Origin: Veillonella denticariosi JCM 15641
GTDB lineage: Bacteria > Bacillota > Negativicutes > Veillonellales > Veillonellaceae
Direction of reading: 5' to 3'
Length of the DNA: 64,000 nucleotides
Assembly: GCF_002959855.1 (NCBI RefSeq)
Contig: NZ_PPDB01000007.1
Location: 496,001-560,000 of the forward strand
Shown: positions 38,150 through 46,606 of the stretch, piece after piece
How the letters are laid out: each line of letters opens with the position of its first letter
Position numbering within the stretch: the first letter of the stretch is position 1
Position numbers and translations under genes: made by a program
Notes under the pieces: generated by a model
The model's database searches: none
The model's input: only the letters and a program-made list of their open reading frames with translations
Told to the model about the DNA's origin: nothing

Positions 38150-38857
38150 TTAACGGTCCTTGCGCTTTGCAAGAATCGTAGATAAATAGTTAAGTTTTGA
38201 ATCTTTAGGCATATTATCAAGACCTACAAAAACCTGTTCATCAGGCAAACCCACGCGGCTGATCATCACCGCATCATCCGCCATATTATGCTTTAACAGC
38301 ACCTCTTGCACTTCGTCAAAGTTCTTATATACTTTCATGATAACCGCATCATCCGCAACGGCCAGTACAGCATCGATTTTTTCCTTCGGCGCGGTAGCAG
38401 GAACAATAGCGAGAACCTCTTCCTTCTCTACGATAGGATATCCCAAATACGAACCGATGGCACAAAAAGCCGTAATGCCGGGAATCGTTTCGATTTCATG
38501 ACCCGTATTTTCAATCAAACGATATACATACATATATGTACTGTAGAACATAGGGTCACCAAGGGTTAAGAATACGACGCTCTTACCTTGATCCAAATAG
38601 GACAGGATAATGCGTTTCGCCTCTTCCCAGCCTTCCTGTTGAGTCGCATTATCCAAGACCATCGGGAATACAACGGGAACGATTTCTGTATGCTCCTGAA
38701 TGTACGGCTGTGCAATATTCAGTGCTACAGAGCCGTCTTTCTTTTCCGTTTTCGGTGTAATAATAATATCCGCTTCACCTACGATACGCGCAGCTTTCAC
38801 AGTCATCAGTTCAGAATCGCCAGGACCTACGCCAATGCCATATAACTTACCTTTCAT
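38150..38857 (-). CDS. cbiL: Cobalt-precorrin-2 C20-methyltransferase
   Basis: SAM uroporphyrinogen-III-methylase-like enzyme of 235 residues. GIGVGPGDSELMTVKA and TLGDPMFYSTYMYVYR are the SAM and substrate loops, and YLGYPIVEKEEVLAIVPA is typical of CbiL/CobI. It is the first methylation after cobalt insertion. It follows cbiK (92-base gap) and precedes cbiA, whereas the other corrin-ring methylases lie 10 kb away in the second block. Confidence 0.92.
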   Translation of the reverse strand: MKGKLYGIGVGPGDSELMTVKAARIVGEADIIITPKTEKKDGSVALNIAQPYIQEHTEIVPVVFPMVLDNATQQEGWEEAKRIILSYLDQGKSVVFLTLGDPMFYSTYMYVYRLIENTGHEIETIPGITAFCAIGSYLGYPIVEKEEVLAIVPATAPKEKIDAVLAVADDAVIMKVYKNFDEVQEVLLKHNMADDAVMISRVGLPDEQVFVGLDNMPKDSKLNYLSTILAKRKDR

Positions 38858-38949
38858 GGTATATCTCCTATTCCAACATTTTTTAATATAAATATATATT
38901 TTACAATCTGACTTCTATTATAACCAATTTATGCAACATATACAAAGAT

Positions 38950-39804
38950 CTATTTAATATTCGGAATAGCAGGTCGATGGGCACTGCGCTTACCATATAT
39001 ATCGTCGATGCAATCCTGTACATGTTGACGGAAAATATCGTGGATCACATCATATTCGCCAAGGGCGCTATTAATCGGTTCAACCTCATAACCGGCCGCA
39101 GCGATTTCATTGATTGCACTGTCATCTGCATCACCGAAGAGATCATTTTGTGCATGATCACCTAATACGAGCAATAAAGGATGTACATAAATTCGGTTCG
39201 GCCGCTTCCCATCCAGCCATTCCCAAGGCAAAGCCACATCCGTAATATATGGCGCATTTTCAAGAACAGCCACACGGACATTAGTGAGCCCCGCACGAAT
39301 CAATTTAAATTGTAAATTACCATACGAGGAATTCCCCGAGCCGAGACCGCCATGACCGACCAGCAGTAGACCGTCCTCATCAGAAATATTCAAAGATTTG
39401 ATAAAACGATCGATTAAAATCTGATAGTCATCCGGATGCTCCTCCTGTGCCATGTAGTACACGAGAGGTCTACCAACACGCAATACTTCAAGCCGACCTT
39501 CCCCTTCATGAGCCAGAATGTTATGTTTCAGCTTATCAAACTCTTCACCGCCCGTAAAATGTAACGGCTGTACATACACATGAGTATACCCGTCCTGAAT
39601 GAGCTGTTCCAGCGCTCCCTGCTCAGTAGGAATGGTAATCCCCCGCTCGCGCAATCGCTTCACGATAATACGAGATGAAAAGGCAAGCTTTACCGTATAA
39701 TCGGGAAAGGATTTACTAATATATTTCACAACGGAATCAATATTCTGTTCACGAGCACTGTCAACCGTGGAGCCGAAAGCTACCACTAAAATCGCTTGTT
39801 TCAT
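38950..39804 (-). CDS. cbiK: Sirohydrochlorin cobaltochelatase (cytoplasmic)
   Basis: Inserts cobalt into sirohydrochlorin, committing it to the anaerobic cobalamin pathway. The 284-residue protein is of the CbiK type, with VVAFGSTVDSARE at the N-terminus and all three metal-site residues: His 151 in VGHGG, Glu 182 in VLENAP and His 217 in LGDHAQND. No signal peptide. It is expressed from its own region with two direct repeats in the promoter and lies upstream of cbiL and cbiA. Confidence 0.93.
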   Translation of the reverse strand: MKQAILVVAFGSTVDSAREQNIDSVVKYISKSFPDYTVKLAFSSRIIVKRLRERGITIPTEQGALEQLIQDGYTHVYVQPLHFTGGEEFDKLKHNILAHEGEGRLEVLRVGRPLVYYMAQEEHPDDYQILIDRFIKSLNISDEDGLLLVGHGGLGSGNSSYGNLQFKLIRAGLTNVRVAVLENAPYITDVALPWEWLDGKRPNRIYVHPLLLVLGDHAQNDLFGDADDSAINEIAAAGYEVEPINSALGEYDVIHDIFRQHVQDCIDDIYGKRSAHRPAIPNIK

Positions 39805-39839
39805 GAAAGTCTCCTTATCTAATCATCATTATATGTTAA

Positions 39840-39875
39840 TCATACCATAGAGATTTCACAGACGTCATACCATAG
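39840..39875 (-). promoter_or_regulatory. cbiK promoter region with an 11-bp direct repeat
   Basis: TCATACCATAG occurs at 39840-39850 and again at 39865-39875 (plus-strand reading). On the minus strand the proximal copy contains an extended -10 (TGGTATGAT) and the distal copy a -35-like ATGACG, 18 bases apart. The repeats are 25 bases apart, so a dimeric regulator could bind on one face. Confidence 0.4.
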
Positions 39876-39989
39876 TACGTATAAAATAGCGATTATAAGT
39901 ATTTTTCATAGTGAAAGTATCACTGATACGTCACGATAATCCCAGTGAAATATGCACACATCCTATTCAAAAAATCATACTCCTCATAT

Positions 39990-40029
39990 AAAAATCCCCT
40001 CTACTAGTTATCTAATAGAGAGGATTTTT
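39990..40029 (-). terminator. Terminator of the cbiK paralogue
   Basis: AAAATCC and GGATTTT with CTCTA/TAGAG form a stem with one mismatch; the minus-strand reading ends in GATTTTTATA, 25 bases past the stop. Confidence 0.85.
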
Positions 40030-40053
40030 AAGTTCAAAATAATGTAACGCCCC

Positions 40054-40938
40054 TTAAGAAATCAAGCCTTGTACTTCAACACGAGAGGCGGAGGTCATAA
40101 CCGGTTTCACGGATTCTCTGGGCGTACTGCGTCTACGGTCAGACATACGAATCGCCTGACCCAAATGCTTCAGGAATAAATCCTGAACATATGGATTTTC
40201 CCCAAGACCTTCATTCCAGATAGATACATTATAGCCTTCTTCCGCAAGCAACGCATAAATCGAATCGGAGCGTTCGCCGCCGAGATAATCCATAAGATGC
40301 GTAGAACCGATGAGTGCCAACGGTACCACAAGAACGTCTTCATGTCCCATACGGTCAAGCAATGTTAAAGCTTGTTTAAATGTAGGGAAACCGTTCGTCG
40401 TAAATACCGCAATATTAGGAGCCGCACCATACATCGCTTTCAGCTGCAACGTACTGAATTCCAACTGATTCTGGCCGTTCGCCATCAATACAACAGATTT
40501 ATTCAACGCTTTTGTATTCACGTGACGAATAATACCTTCTAACGTAGCTTCATAGTCATCCGCATAATTTTTTACACCTAACGACGTAAGAAGCGGTTTT
40601 CCGATATTCACTTGCGAAAATCCGTAATCGTTACTGTGCAAAAATTTTAGAGCCTGTTTACGCATCAATTGATAACATTGATCCGATACCAATGTAACAG
40701 GTTGAATATACACCTCATCCACTCCGATACGTGCAAAGTCCTGCATGACATCTGTGAAAGAAGAAATTTTATCATCATATTTCTCATTCCACTTTTCAAC
40801 CAGTGCATCGGATAAGAATACGCGACGTACCTCCATATCAGCATACATGGTGCGCACTTTTTTTTCTATACTGCCAATGGATTTTTCCACCGCATCTTGA
40901 TAAATTGATCCAAAGGATGCAATAATGATACCTTTCAT
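40054..40938 (-). CDS. CbiK-family paralogue lacking catalytic metal ligands
   Basis: A 294-residue homologue of the neighbouring CbiK, with the same fold markers (IIASFGSIYQDAVEKS, YIQPVTLVSDQ) but two of the three metal ligands replaced: the first His is Asn 154 (LMANGQN) and the Glu is Asn 182 (TTNGFP). Only His 214 (GSTHLMD) remains. It is therefore unlikely to be a cobaltochelatase; it could bind a tetrapyrrole, chaperone a metal or regulate CbiK. A charged tail of about 30 residues (SDRRRSTPRESVKP) follows the fold. It has a strong promoter, a Fur-like box and a terminator, so it is a separate unit. Confidence 0.85.
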   Translation of the reverse strand: MKGIIIASFGSIYQDAVEKSIGSIEKKVRTMYADMEVRRVFLSDALVEKWNEKYDDKISSFTDVMQDFARIGVDEVYIQPVTLVSDQCYQLMRKQALKFLHSNDYGFSQVNIGKPLLTSLGVKNYADDYEATLEGIIRHVNTKALNKSVVLMANGQNQLEFSTLQLKAMYGAAPNIAVFTTNGFPTFKQALTLLDRMGHEDVLVVPLALIGSTHLMDYLGGERSDSIYALLAEEGYNVSIWNEGLGENPYVQDLFLKHLGQAIRMSDRRRSTPRESVKPVMTSASRVEVQGLIS

Positions 40939-40981
40939 ATGTGACCTCCATATTACTCATACATGAAACAACGTTCATAAA

Positions 40982-41039
40982 TGAAAATTGTTATCAACTA
41001 ATATGTAATAATACTACATGATTAGTATGCGGAAGTCAA
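40982..41039 (-). promoter_or_regulatory. Promoter of the cbiK paralogue with a Fur-like box
   Basis: Minus-strand TTGACT (41034-41039) and TAGTAT (41011-41016) are 17 bases apart. Just downstream, at 40982-40996, TGATAAC-A-ATTTTCA matches the 7-1-7 Fur consensus with two mismatches. Iron-dependent repression is possible but unproven. Confidence 0.5.
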
Positions 41040-41085
41040 TGAGAAAATTTATCAATTAAAAATGTATAGAAAATTAGATCGTGTA

Positions 41086-41349
41086 TCAGTACAATACAAG
41101 CCACACTAACATTATCAATAGAAATATTAAGAAAACACAATAAGCATTTGAATTGTGATAATCTGGAGCTTCTTTTAATTTATAATGTCCTATCAACTCA
41201 ACGAAATAAAAAATACATACATTTATATAAACGATCAATAAATCATCAAAAAAATCTTTTACAAAGAATATATCTACAACATATAAACTACTTACAACAC
41301 AGCCCAAAGCAACAAATATTTTATATAAAGTCTTAAATTTAATCCACAA
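41086..41349 (-). CDS. Small membrane protein, uncertain
   Basis: An open frame of about 87 codons in AT-rich DNA with three hydrophobic stretches (IFVALGCVVSSLYVVDIFF, LLIVYINVCIFYFVELI, VFLILLIMLVWLVLY region) separated by charged loops. There is no ATG start; the only usable one is TTG at 41349, without a clear ribosome site, so it could be the remainder of a longer gene. I do not recognise it. It may be a real small membrane protein of the island or chance coding in AT-rich DNA. Confidence 0.35.
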   Translation of the reverse strand: MWIKFKTLYKIFVALGCVVSSLYVVDIFFVKDFFDDLLIVYINVCIFYFVELIGHYKLKEAPDYHNSNAYCVFLIFLLIMLVWLVLY

Positions 41350-41370
41350 TAAATTTTTTTCGGATCCAAT

Positions 41371-41454
41371 TTACGCCTTATATGCTTTGAACCCAAAATA
41401 ACCGAAAAGAGAAATCGGTACTACAGTTTTATACATCGCTAAATTTTGTATCAT
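41371..41454 (-). CDS. Possible 27-residue hydrophobic peptide
   Basis: An ATG-initiated frame encodes MIQNLAMYKTVVPISLFGYF and ends FKAYKA. It is amphipathic or membrane-seeking, with a basic end. No strong ribosome site is visible. It lies 22 bases upstream of the small membrane frame and downstream of the KAP NTPase gene. Only weakly supported. Confidence 0.25.
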   Translation of the reverse strand: MIQNLAMYKTVVPISLFGYFGFKAYKA

Positions 41455-41820
41455 TTATTCAACTCTTAACTACAACACTCCAATAATCACCGTTCGTATA
41501 AAGTAATACTGAATGATATTACATTTTGTACTTTTATCTATACCAGATATATTTCTTATTAACAATTATAACCTTTCCATTAGTCTCTATATTATGTTTC
41601 AAGTCCATAATATATCTAACATTTCTCTCTACTTGAGCAGTATAGAAAAATATTTTTTGATTAATAAATTGATAGAATATATTAATATCACAAGAATCAT
41701 CATATTAAAGACACTGCTTAACTATTTTTAATATTGTTTTATTTAATATGTGCCTCTCCACTCGTCTTGTTTAAATAAACTTTTTTCGAAACCTATTATT
41801 ATGCTAATCTCTCTAATTTA
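41455..41820. other. AT-rich non-coding stretch beside the KAP gene
   Basis: Very AT-rich DNA with only weak short frames, for example a 72-codon frame on the plus strand at 41513-41731 that has no ribosome site. I see no terminator, tRNA or transposase remnant here. Composition differs from the flanking cobalamin genes, which suggests acquired DNA. Confidence 0.5.
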
Positions 41821-43998
41821 CTATATCTTCTCAACTTCTTCCTTCCATTTATCTATAAGCTTTTGTGCCTCAAATTCGTTAGCACGCCCCCACATTCTGG
41901 TATTATAATTTAAAGCAAAAGACGCTAACTTAATTTGCTCAACATCAGAAAATCTCCCTAATTTCCTCTTATCTAATTTTTGAATCACATCATATACCTT
42001 ATTATTTGAAATATATTTCGAAAAACTTTCTAAATTAAAGCTCCAACCACTACTATTACTGCCTTTCCACCGAATTGCTATTGAGCAGATAAATCTTAAT
42101 ATATGCTCTTCATTCTTTAAGAGTTTCACCAAATAATCTGTAGCTTTATCTTCATCAAAACACTGCCATAAATAAAAAGCAATACCAAAATTATTTATAT
42201 CGAAAAGTATTTCTTTCTTCGAAATAATACTGATTTTTGAGGTATATATTTTTTCAATATCGGACAAATGTTCAAGGCTTATAATCTGACCTTCCTTCCA
42301 TTCTGAGTCTCCCGCCAACCTTCCATATGCTAATTCTATTCTATTAATAATATTAGCAATTGTCCCTAATTTGAATTTATTAGCATTTTTAACAGCATCT
42401 TTAATTATTTCAAATCTTTCAGTTTCTTTATCTACCTTACTAATAAGATTCATTATGAGTGATTCGGCAATAGAATTAGCAGATTTCATATACCATTTGC
42501 TTAAATCTTCCCCCTTAATTTTGTCTATTATATTAAGAATTGCCGAAGCTAGTAATCCCAAACGGTTATTCGGTACCTTATTAACTAGCGATTCTATTTC
42601 TTCTAGAAAATACAAACTATGTCCCTGCTCATTAATTTTTTCAATACTCTTACCTAAAGCCTCTATGCCAAGTTCAAATATACATGAATTAACTGTACTT
42701 CTAGAAACTTTTATATCATCTAAATCATGTATGAAATACAATTCAAATTTTTCTTCATGTGCAATTCGATTATCACCTCTAATACTTCGCTCATCCCGAT
42801 AACTAGTATATTTATTGATGTCTGTAGCAAAAGCAGGAAAAATAGTAGAGAGAAAATTGATAGCTCTATCAGGATTTATCTTCATTTTTTCAAATTGATT
42901 ATAATATAATTTATAATAGTCTTCATTATTTCTATTCATTGATGAAAAACTATGTATCTCCGTACGACAAAGGGCATCTTTATTATTAGAAATCCACTTA
43001 TAAAGTTTTGGCTCTAAAACTTCAATAGTAGTAATAGCCATAATATCTTCAAAAGAAGTCTCCGCATACAAAAAACCATATCTAAAACGAAATGCATTTA
43101 CAACCCTATTAACATCTCTTAAATTTTTAATATACGGTTCTATACAGCGATAAAAAACATCTCCCCAATAATCGTCATCCAAAATAATATTTTGAGGAAC
43201 TTTTCCAATAATTTGATCAATCTTAGAGAAAAATATATTATTTAATTTTGATTTTCTTATCTCTGGAATCTCAAATGGAACTTGAATAATTTTTTCTAAA
43301 TATTCATTACCATCTATATTATGCACATCATTTAACGCACGACATACTACATTCCTATCCATCATTAACACATATATTATATTCGGAAAATCCCCAACTT
43401 GTTTCACTAATTGAAAAATATCCCTAATTTGTAAATTAGAAAGCCGATCAATATCATCAATAACTACAATAATCTTATTATTAGCCTCAATCAACACTTC
43501 TTTAAGATTCGCTTTACACTTATCTAAATCAATGTCTTGTATCAACTTTGCACCTTGAGCTTGTACTAATGTTTTTAATAATGGTGCGAGACCTGCACCA
43601 ACTATTGGCACAATTGATAATGCATCTATAGCACCTGAATAATCACTTAGGACCTGACCTATCTTCTTTTTTAACACTTCATTATCACTAATATCTAGCT
43701 TATTTTTTAAACTTTGAAAAAATAAACTAATAAGATTATCTTTATCTGAATAATTCCATGGAGAAAATTTTATTATCATTGGTTTGTTTTTATTAGATTC
43801 TGCCTGTATATTTATTTCTTCTATTGCCATATTAATAATGGAGGTTTTTCCTGTTCCCCATTTTCCAAACAAACCTACTACTAACCCCTCTTCTCCATCA
43901 TACTCATAAATGGCTTTACCAAGTTGTCTTGAAAAAGATGCACGGCCTAATAAATCTTGTTTCATCGTATCAATTGGCTTATCTGCGCTATAATTCAT
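41821..43998 (-). CDS. KAP-family P-loop NTPase
   Basis: A 725-residue NTPase of the KAP family (named for Kidins220/ARMS and the phage-exclusion protein PifA). Walker A GKWGTGKT is at 45-52, the conserved KFSPWNYSDKDNL follows at about 77, Walker B IIVVIDDIDRL lies at 176-186, and FPNIIYVLMMDRNVV is the family's next strand. Between the Walker motifs a hydrophobic hairpin (ALSIVPIVGAGLAPLL, about 125-141) fits the membrane insertion typical of the family. The C-terminal 400 residues are helical and unrecognised. It has a good ribosome site (GGGGAGG). It stands alone in AT-rich DNA with no methylase, nuclease or Qat partners. A defence role is inferred from family precedent only. Confidence 0.85.
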   Translation of the reverse strand: MNYSADKPIDTMKQDLLGRASFSRQLGKAIYEYDGEEGLVVGLFGKWGTGKTSIINMAIEEINIQAESNKNKPMIIKFSPWNYSDKDNLISLFFQSLKNKLDISDNEVLKKKIGQVLSDYSGAIDALSIVPIVGAGLAPLLKTLVQAQGAKLIQDIDLDKCKANLKEVLIEANNKIIVVIDDIDRLSNLQIRDIFQLVKQVGDFPNIIYVLMMDRNVVCRALNDVHNIDGNEYLEKIIQVPFEIPEIRKSKLNNIFFSKIDQIIGKVPQNIILDDDYWGDVFYRCIEPYIKNLRDVNRVVNAFRFRYGFLYAETSFEDIMAITTIEVLEPKLYKWISNNKDALCRTEIHSFSSMNRNNEDYYKLYYNQFEKMKINPDRAINFLSTIFPAFATDINKYTSYRDERSIRGDNRIAHEEKFELYFIHDLDDIKVSRSTVNSCIFELGIEALGKSIEKINEQGHSLYFLEEIESLVNKVPNNRLGLLASAILNIIDKIKGEDLSKWYMKSANSIAESLIMNLISKVDKETERFEIIKDAVKNANKFKLGTIANIINRIELAYGRLAGDSEWKEGQIISLEHLSDIEKIYTSKISIISKKEILFDINNFGIAFYLWQCFDEDKATDYLVKLLKNEEHILRFICSIAIRWKGSNSSGWSFNLESFSKYISNNKVYDVIQKLDKRKLGRFSDVEQIKLASFALNYNTRMWGRANEFEAQKLIDKWKEEVEKI

Positions 43999-44363
43999 AA
44001 ATTTAATAACCTCCCCATATAACCTTTATATTATTCCACTTAAATAAAAACTCTTCATTTATTATAACTCAATAAATATAGAAAAACTCATTAGTATATA
44101 AATACAATAAATACAGCGTTAAATAAGTTATAATAATTAGTACTGCTCCCTTTCCCCCATCAAGTACAACCCCTATTTGCAAAAACATTATCATACAAAA
44201 AAACCAACATATATAGATTATATTTAAACTTATAAGAATAGTATTTCATACCCCTATAACCAACGAGAATACTCCAGCAGTTCTTAGGCTTTGACCTATA
44301 TTTATCATTAATTTTTATGCAGCAAATGTCTGTTTCTTCATACTACTACAGGTATAGGGTTTA
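43999..44363. other. AT-rich intergenic region between the KAP gene and the exported chelatase unit
   Basis: About 370 bases without a convincing gene. A TATAAT on the minus strand near the KAP start may belong to its promoter, though no good -35 accompanies it. ATTATCAT half-site-like sequences occur near 44188 but no full Fur box. The right edge holds the promoter of the plus-strand unit. Confidence 0.5.
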
Positions 44364-44392
44364 TTGACACCCCCATGCCCCTTTGCTACCAT
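44364..44392 (+). promoter_or_regulatory. Promoter of the exported chelatase unit
   Basis: A perfect TTGACA (44364-44369) and TACCAT (44387-44392) are 17 bases apart. The expected transcript starts near 44399, giving a leader of roughly 97 bases. Confidence 0.65.
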
Positions 44393-44406
44393 GACATTAA
44401 GGTTAT

Positions 44407-44463
44407 ATATATACAGTAAATCTATAGTTCTCAATATATGTCTACTACGGCAACTGTATATAT
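44407..44463 (+). promoter_or_regulatory. Structured leader: 11-bp inverted repeat
   Basis: ATATATACAGT (44407-44417) and ACTGTATATAT (44453-44463) are perfectly complementary across a 35-base loop. The whole element lies in the predicted leader and ends about 20 bases before the ribosome site. It does not match a cobalamin riboswitch by eye. Confidence 0.5.
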
Positions 44464-44495
44464 GTGTAGTTGTAGTTATAGATAGGAGTTTTAAA

Positions 44496-45485
44496 ATGAA
44501 AAAAGAATTAACATTAGCATCCGCTCTATTAGGTCTTGCCGTATCTTTCGGTGCACCGATTGTATCTGACGCAGCATATCAACTAAATGAAGAGGTTAAA
44601 AATCCTACACCTGCGTTATTGGAAGCATCTTCTATCGGTGTTCGCACTCATGAAACTAAGGAGCTTCAAAATCAAGAAAATAAAGATGCTATCGTTGTTA
44701 TGAGTTTCGGTACTACCTACAAAGAAACACGCGCTAAAACTATCGACGCTACTGTAGCCGCTATTCAGGCAGCACATCCTAATACAAAAGTAGTAACAGC
44801 TTTCACAAGCCATATCATTCGTGACCGTATCCAAGCGAAAGAAGGCATTACCTACCCAACACCTGAAGAAGCATTGGATCAGTTGAAAGCAGCCGGTTAT
44901 ACACGCGTTGCACTTACAACATTAGATGTTATCCCCGGTATGGAATACAATTATGACGTAGCTGTATTTAACTTATATAAAAACAACTTCAAAAAAATGA
45001 CTCTTGGTACTCCACTCATGTACTGGATGGGCCAAGAAAATCAAACCGACGAAGTAGTAGAAACATTAAAAGCCGTAACATCCCAATTCCCTAAATTGGG
45101 TAAAGATGATGCAGTGCTTATCATGGCTCACGGTACTCCGGATCCATCCAACGCATACTATGCAGTTATCCAGGATCGCATCGATTCCCTAGGTCTTAAA
45201 AATACATTTATCTACACGGTTGAAGGTACTCCAAATCTTGAACAGGTAATCCCTCAATTAAAAGCTAAAGGCATTAAACATGTTACATTAATGCCGTTCA
45301 TGATGGTAGCCGGCGACCATGCTAATAATGATATGGCCGGTGATGAACCTGATTCTCACAAATCTATCCTTACAAAAGCAGGCTTCAAGGTTGATACATA
45401 CCTTCACGGTCTTGGGGAAAACCAAAATATCCGTAAAATTTTCGTAGAACGCGCTAACGAAGCTTGGGATGCATTACAAAAATAG
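44496..45485 (+). CDS. Exported CbiK-type metallochelatase (CbiKP-like)
   Basis: A 329-residue CbiK homologue with a signal peptide (residues 1-27, KKELTLASALLGLAVSFGAP then DAA), so it acts outside the cytoplasmic membrane. The active-site residues are all kept: His 212 in MAHGTPDPSN, Glu 243 in VEGTPN, His 275 in AGDHANND. The sulphate reducer Desulfovibrio vulgaris has a periplasmic CbiK that binds haem and was proposed to help metal or tetrapyrrole transport. Start follows AGGAG; the frame is open further upstream but through the promoter. A binding-protein gene follows after 16 bases. Confidence 0.88.
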   Translation: MKKELTLASALLGLAVSFGAPIVSDAAYQLNEEVKNPTPALLEASSIGVRTHETKELQNQENKDAIVVMSFGTTYKETRAKTIDATVAAIQAAHPNTKVVTAFTSHIIRDRIQAKEGITYPTPEEALDQLKAAGYTRVALTTLDVIPGMEYNYDVAVFNLYKNNFKKMTLGTPLMYWMGQENQTDEVVETLKAVTSQFPKLGKDDAVLIMAHGTPDPSNAYYAVIQDRIDSLGLKNTFIYTVEGTPNLEQVIPQLKAKGIKHVTLMPFMMVAGDHANNDMAGDEPDSHKSILTKAGFKVDTYLHGLGENQNIRKIFVERANEAWDALQK

Positions 45486-45501
45486 TTGATAAGGAGTTAT
45501 T

Positions 45502-46443
45502 ATGAAACGCATTTGGATTGCCGCTACAGTATTATTAAGTTTACTCATGGTACTGGGCGGATGTACAAAGACATCTACGGCACCATTCGCAGATACACGT
45601 GATATTACTTTAGACAGCACAACCTATACCGTACCGGCACATCCGGAAAAAATTGCGGTTCTATCGAACTCTTTGCTTTTAATGCTATATGCGGTAGACG
45701 GTAAAGCCATCAGCCGTGTCAGCACAACGGATCCATTGCCTCCGGAATTAGAAGCATTGCCCGTATTAGGTCAGACGGCCAATATCAATATAGAGCAACT
45801 GCTCAGCCTGCACCCTGATTTTGTTTTAGGCCTCGAATCACAGCATAAAAAATACGAATCCGTCTTAACCAGCAATCATATTCCGACGGTACTCGTTAAT
45901 TACGAAGGTATCAAGGACAATGTACCTCTTATCAAATTCCTTGGTAACCTCACCAATCACCAGGATAAGGCCGATGCATTAGTTGCGACTTATGAAAGCA
46001 ACATTCAACGCGTTAAGGATGCCGTCAAAAATCAGACACCTGCACGCGTGGCCGTATTACGCGCTACCGGTAAAGGTGTTACGGCAGAAACAGATGCAGC
46101 CATTACCGCATCTATGGTCAAGGATTTAGGCATGACAAATGTCGTTTCCGCTCATCTCGATAAGGCTACCACTGATAAAACCGTGCCTTACTCGTTAGAA
46201 ACATTGGCGGAAGATGATCCGGACATTATCTTTGTCGTAACCATGGGCAAGGAAGAAGAAATTACAAAGGCGATGCAGCAGGCCATGACAGGCAACCCTG
46301 CATGGAATAATCTGAAAGCTGTACAAAACAATCGCGTTGTGTATTTACCGTCTAAACTATTCCTGTTAAATCCGGGACTCAATACACCTGAAGCAATGGC
46401 TAAACTTGTAAAAGAAGCTTACGGAATAGACGTAACATTTTAG
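45502..46443 (+). CDS. ABC transporter substrate-binding lipoprotein (iron/haem/corrinoid type)
   Basis: A 313-residue TroA-like binding protein. The lipobox LGGC puts the lipidated Cys at 21. The two lobes show ITLDSTTYTVPAHPEKIAVLS, INIEQLLSLHPDFVLG and DPDIIFVVTMG plus NPAWNNLKAVQNNRVVYLP, typical of FepB/FecB/BtuF. It is co-transcribed with the exported chelatase; its likely membrane partners are the permease and ATPase that converge on it at 46607-48390. Ligand identity (corrinoid, haem, siderophore or cobalt complex) cannot be read from the sequence. Confidence 0.88.
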   Translation: MKRIWIAATVLLSLLMVLGGCTKTSTAPFADTRDITLDSTTYTVPAHPEKIAVLSNSLLLMLYAVDGKAISRVSTTDPLPPELEALPVLGQTANINIEQLLSLHPDFVLGLESQHKKYESVLTSNHIPTVLVNYEGIKDNVPLIKFLGNLTNHQDKADALVATYESNIQRVKDAVKNQTPARVAVLRATGKGVTAETDAAITASMVKDLGMTNVVSAHLDKATTDKTVPYSLETLAEDDPDIIFVVTMGKEEEITKAMQQAMTGNPAWNNLKAVQNNRVVYLPSKLFLLNPGLNTPEAMAKLVKEAYGIDVTF

Positions 46444-46475
46444 AGCAAATCAATTCTATACACTCTAACACTAAA

Positions 46476-46519
46476 TAAAAAGGTGGTAGTGAAATACGTA
46501 TTTCACTACCACCTTTTTT
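46476..46519. terminator. Bidirectional terminator between convergent units
   Basis: A perfect inverted repeat of about 21 bases per arm centred near 46497 (GGTGGTAGTGAAATAC and its complement) has an A run on the left and a T run on the right, so it works on both strands for the binding-protein gene and the ATPase gene. Confidence 0.95.
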
Positions 46520-46606
46520 ACAACATATCCAGTCTGATTTTTACAATTGACCCAAACGATAAAATGCCGATGCACAAAGGTATAAGGACAATCTTTATTT
46601 ATATAC

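Noticed and set aside
41513-41731. 72-codon plus-strand frame in the AT-rich island
   Set aside because: No ribosome site, composition dominated by Ile/Leu/Asn as expected by chance in AT-rich DNA.
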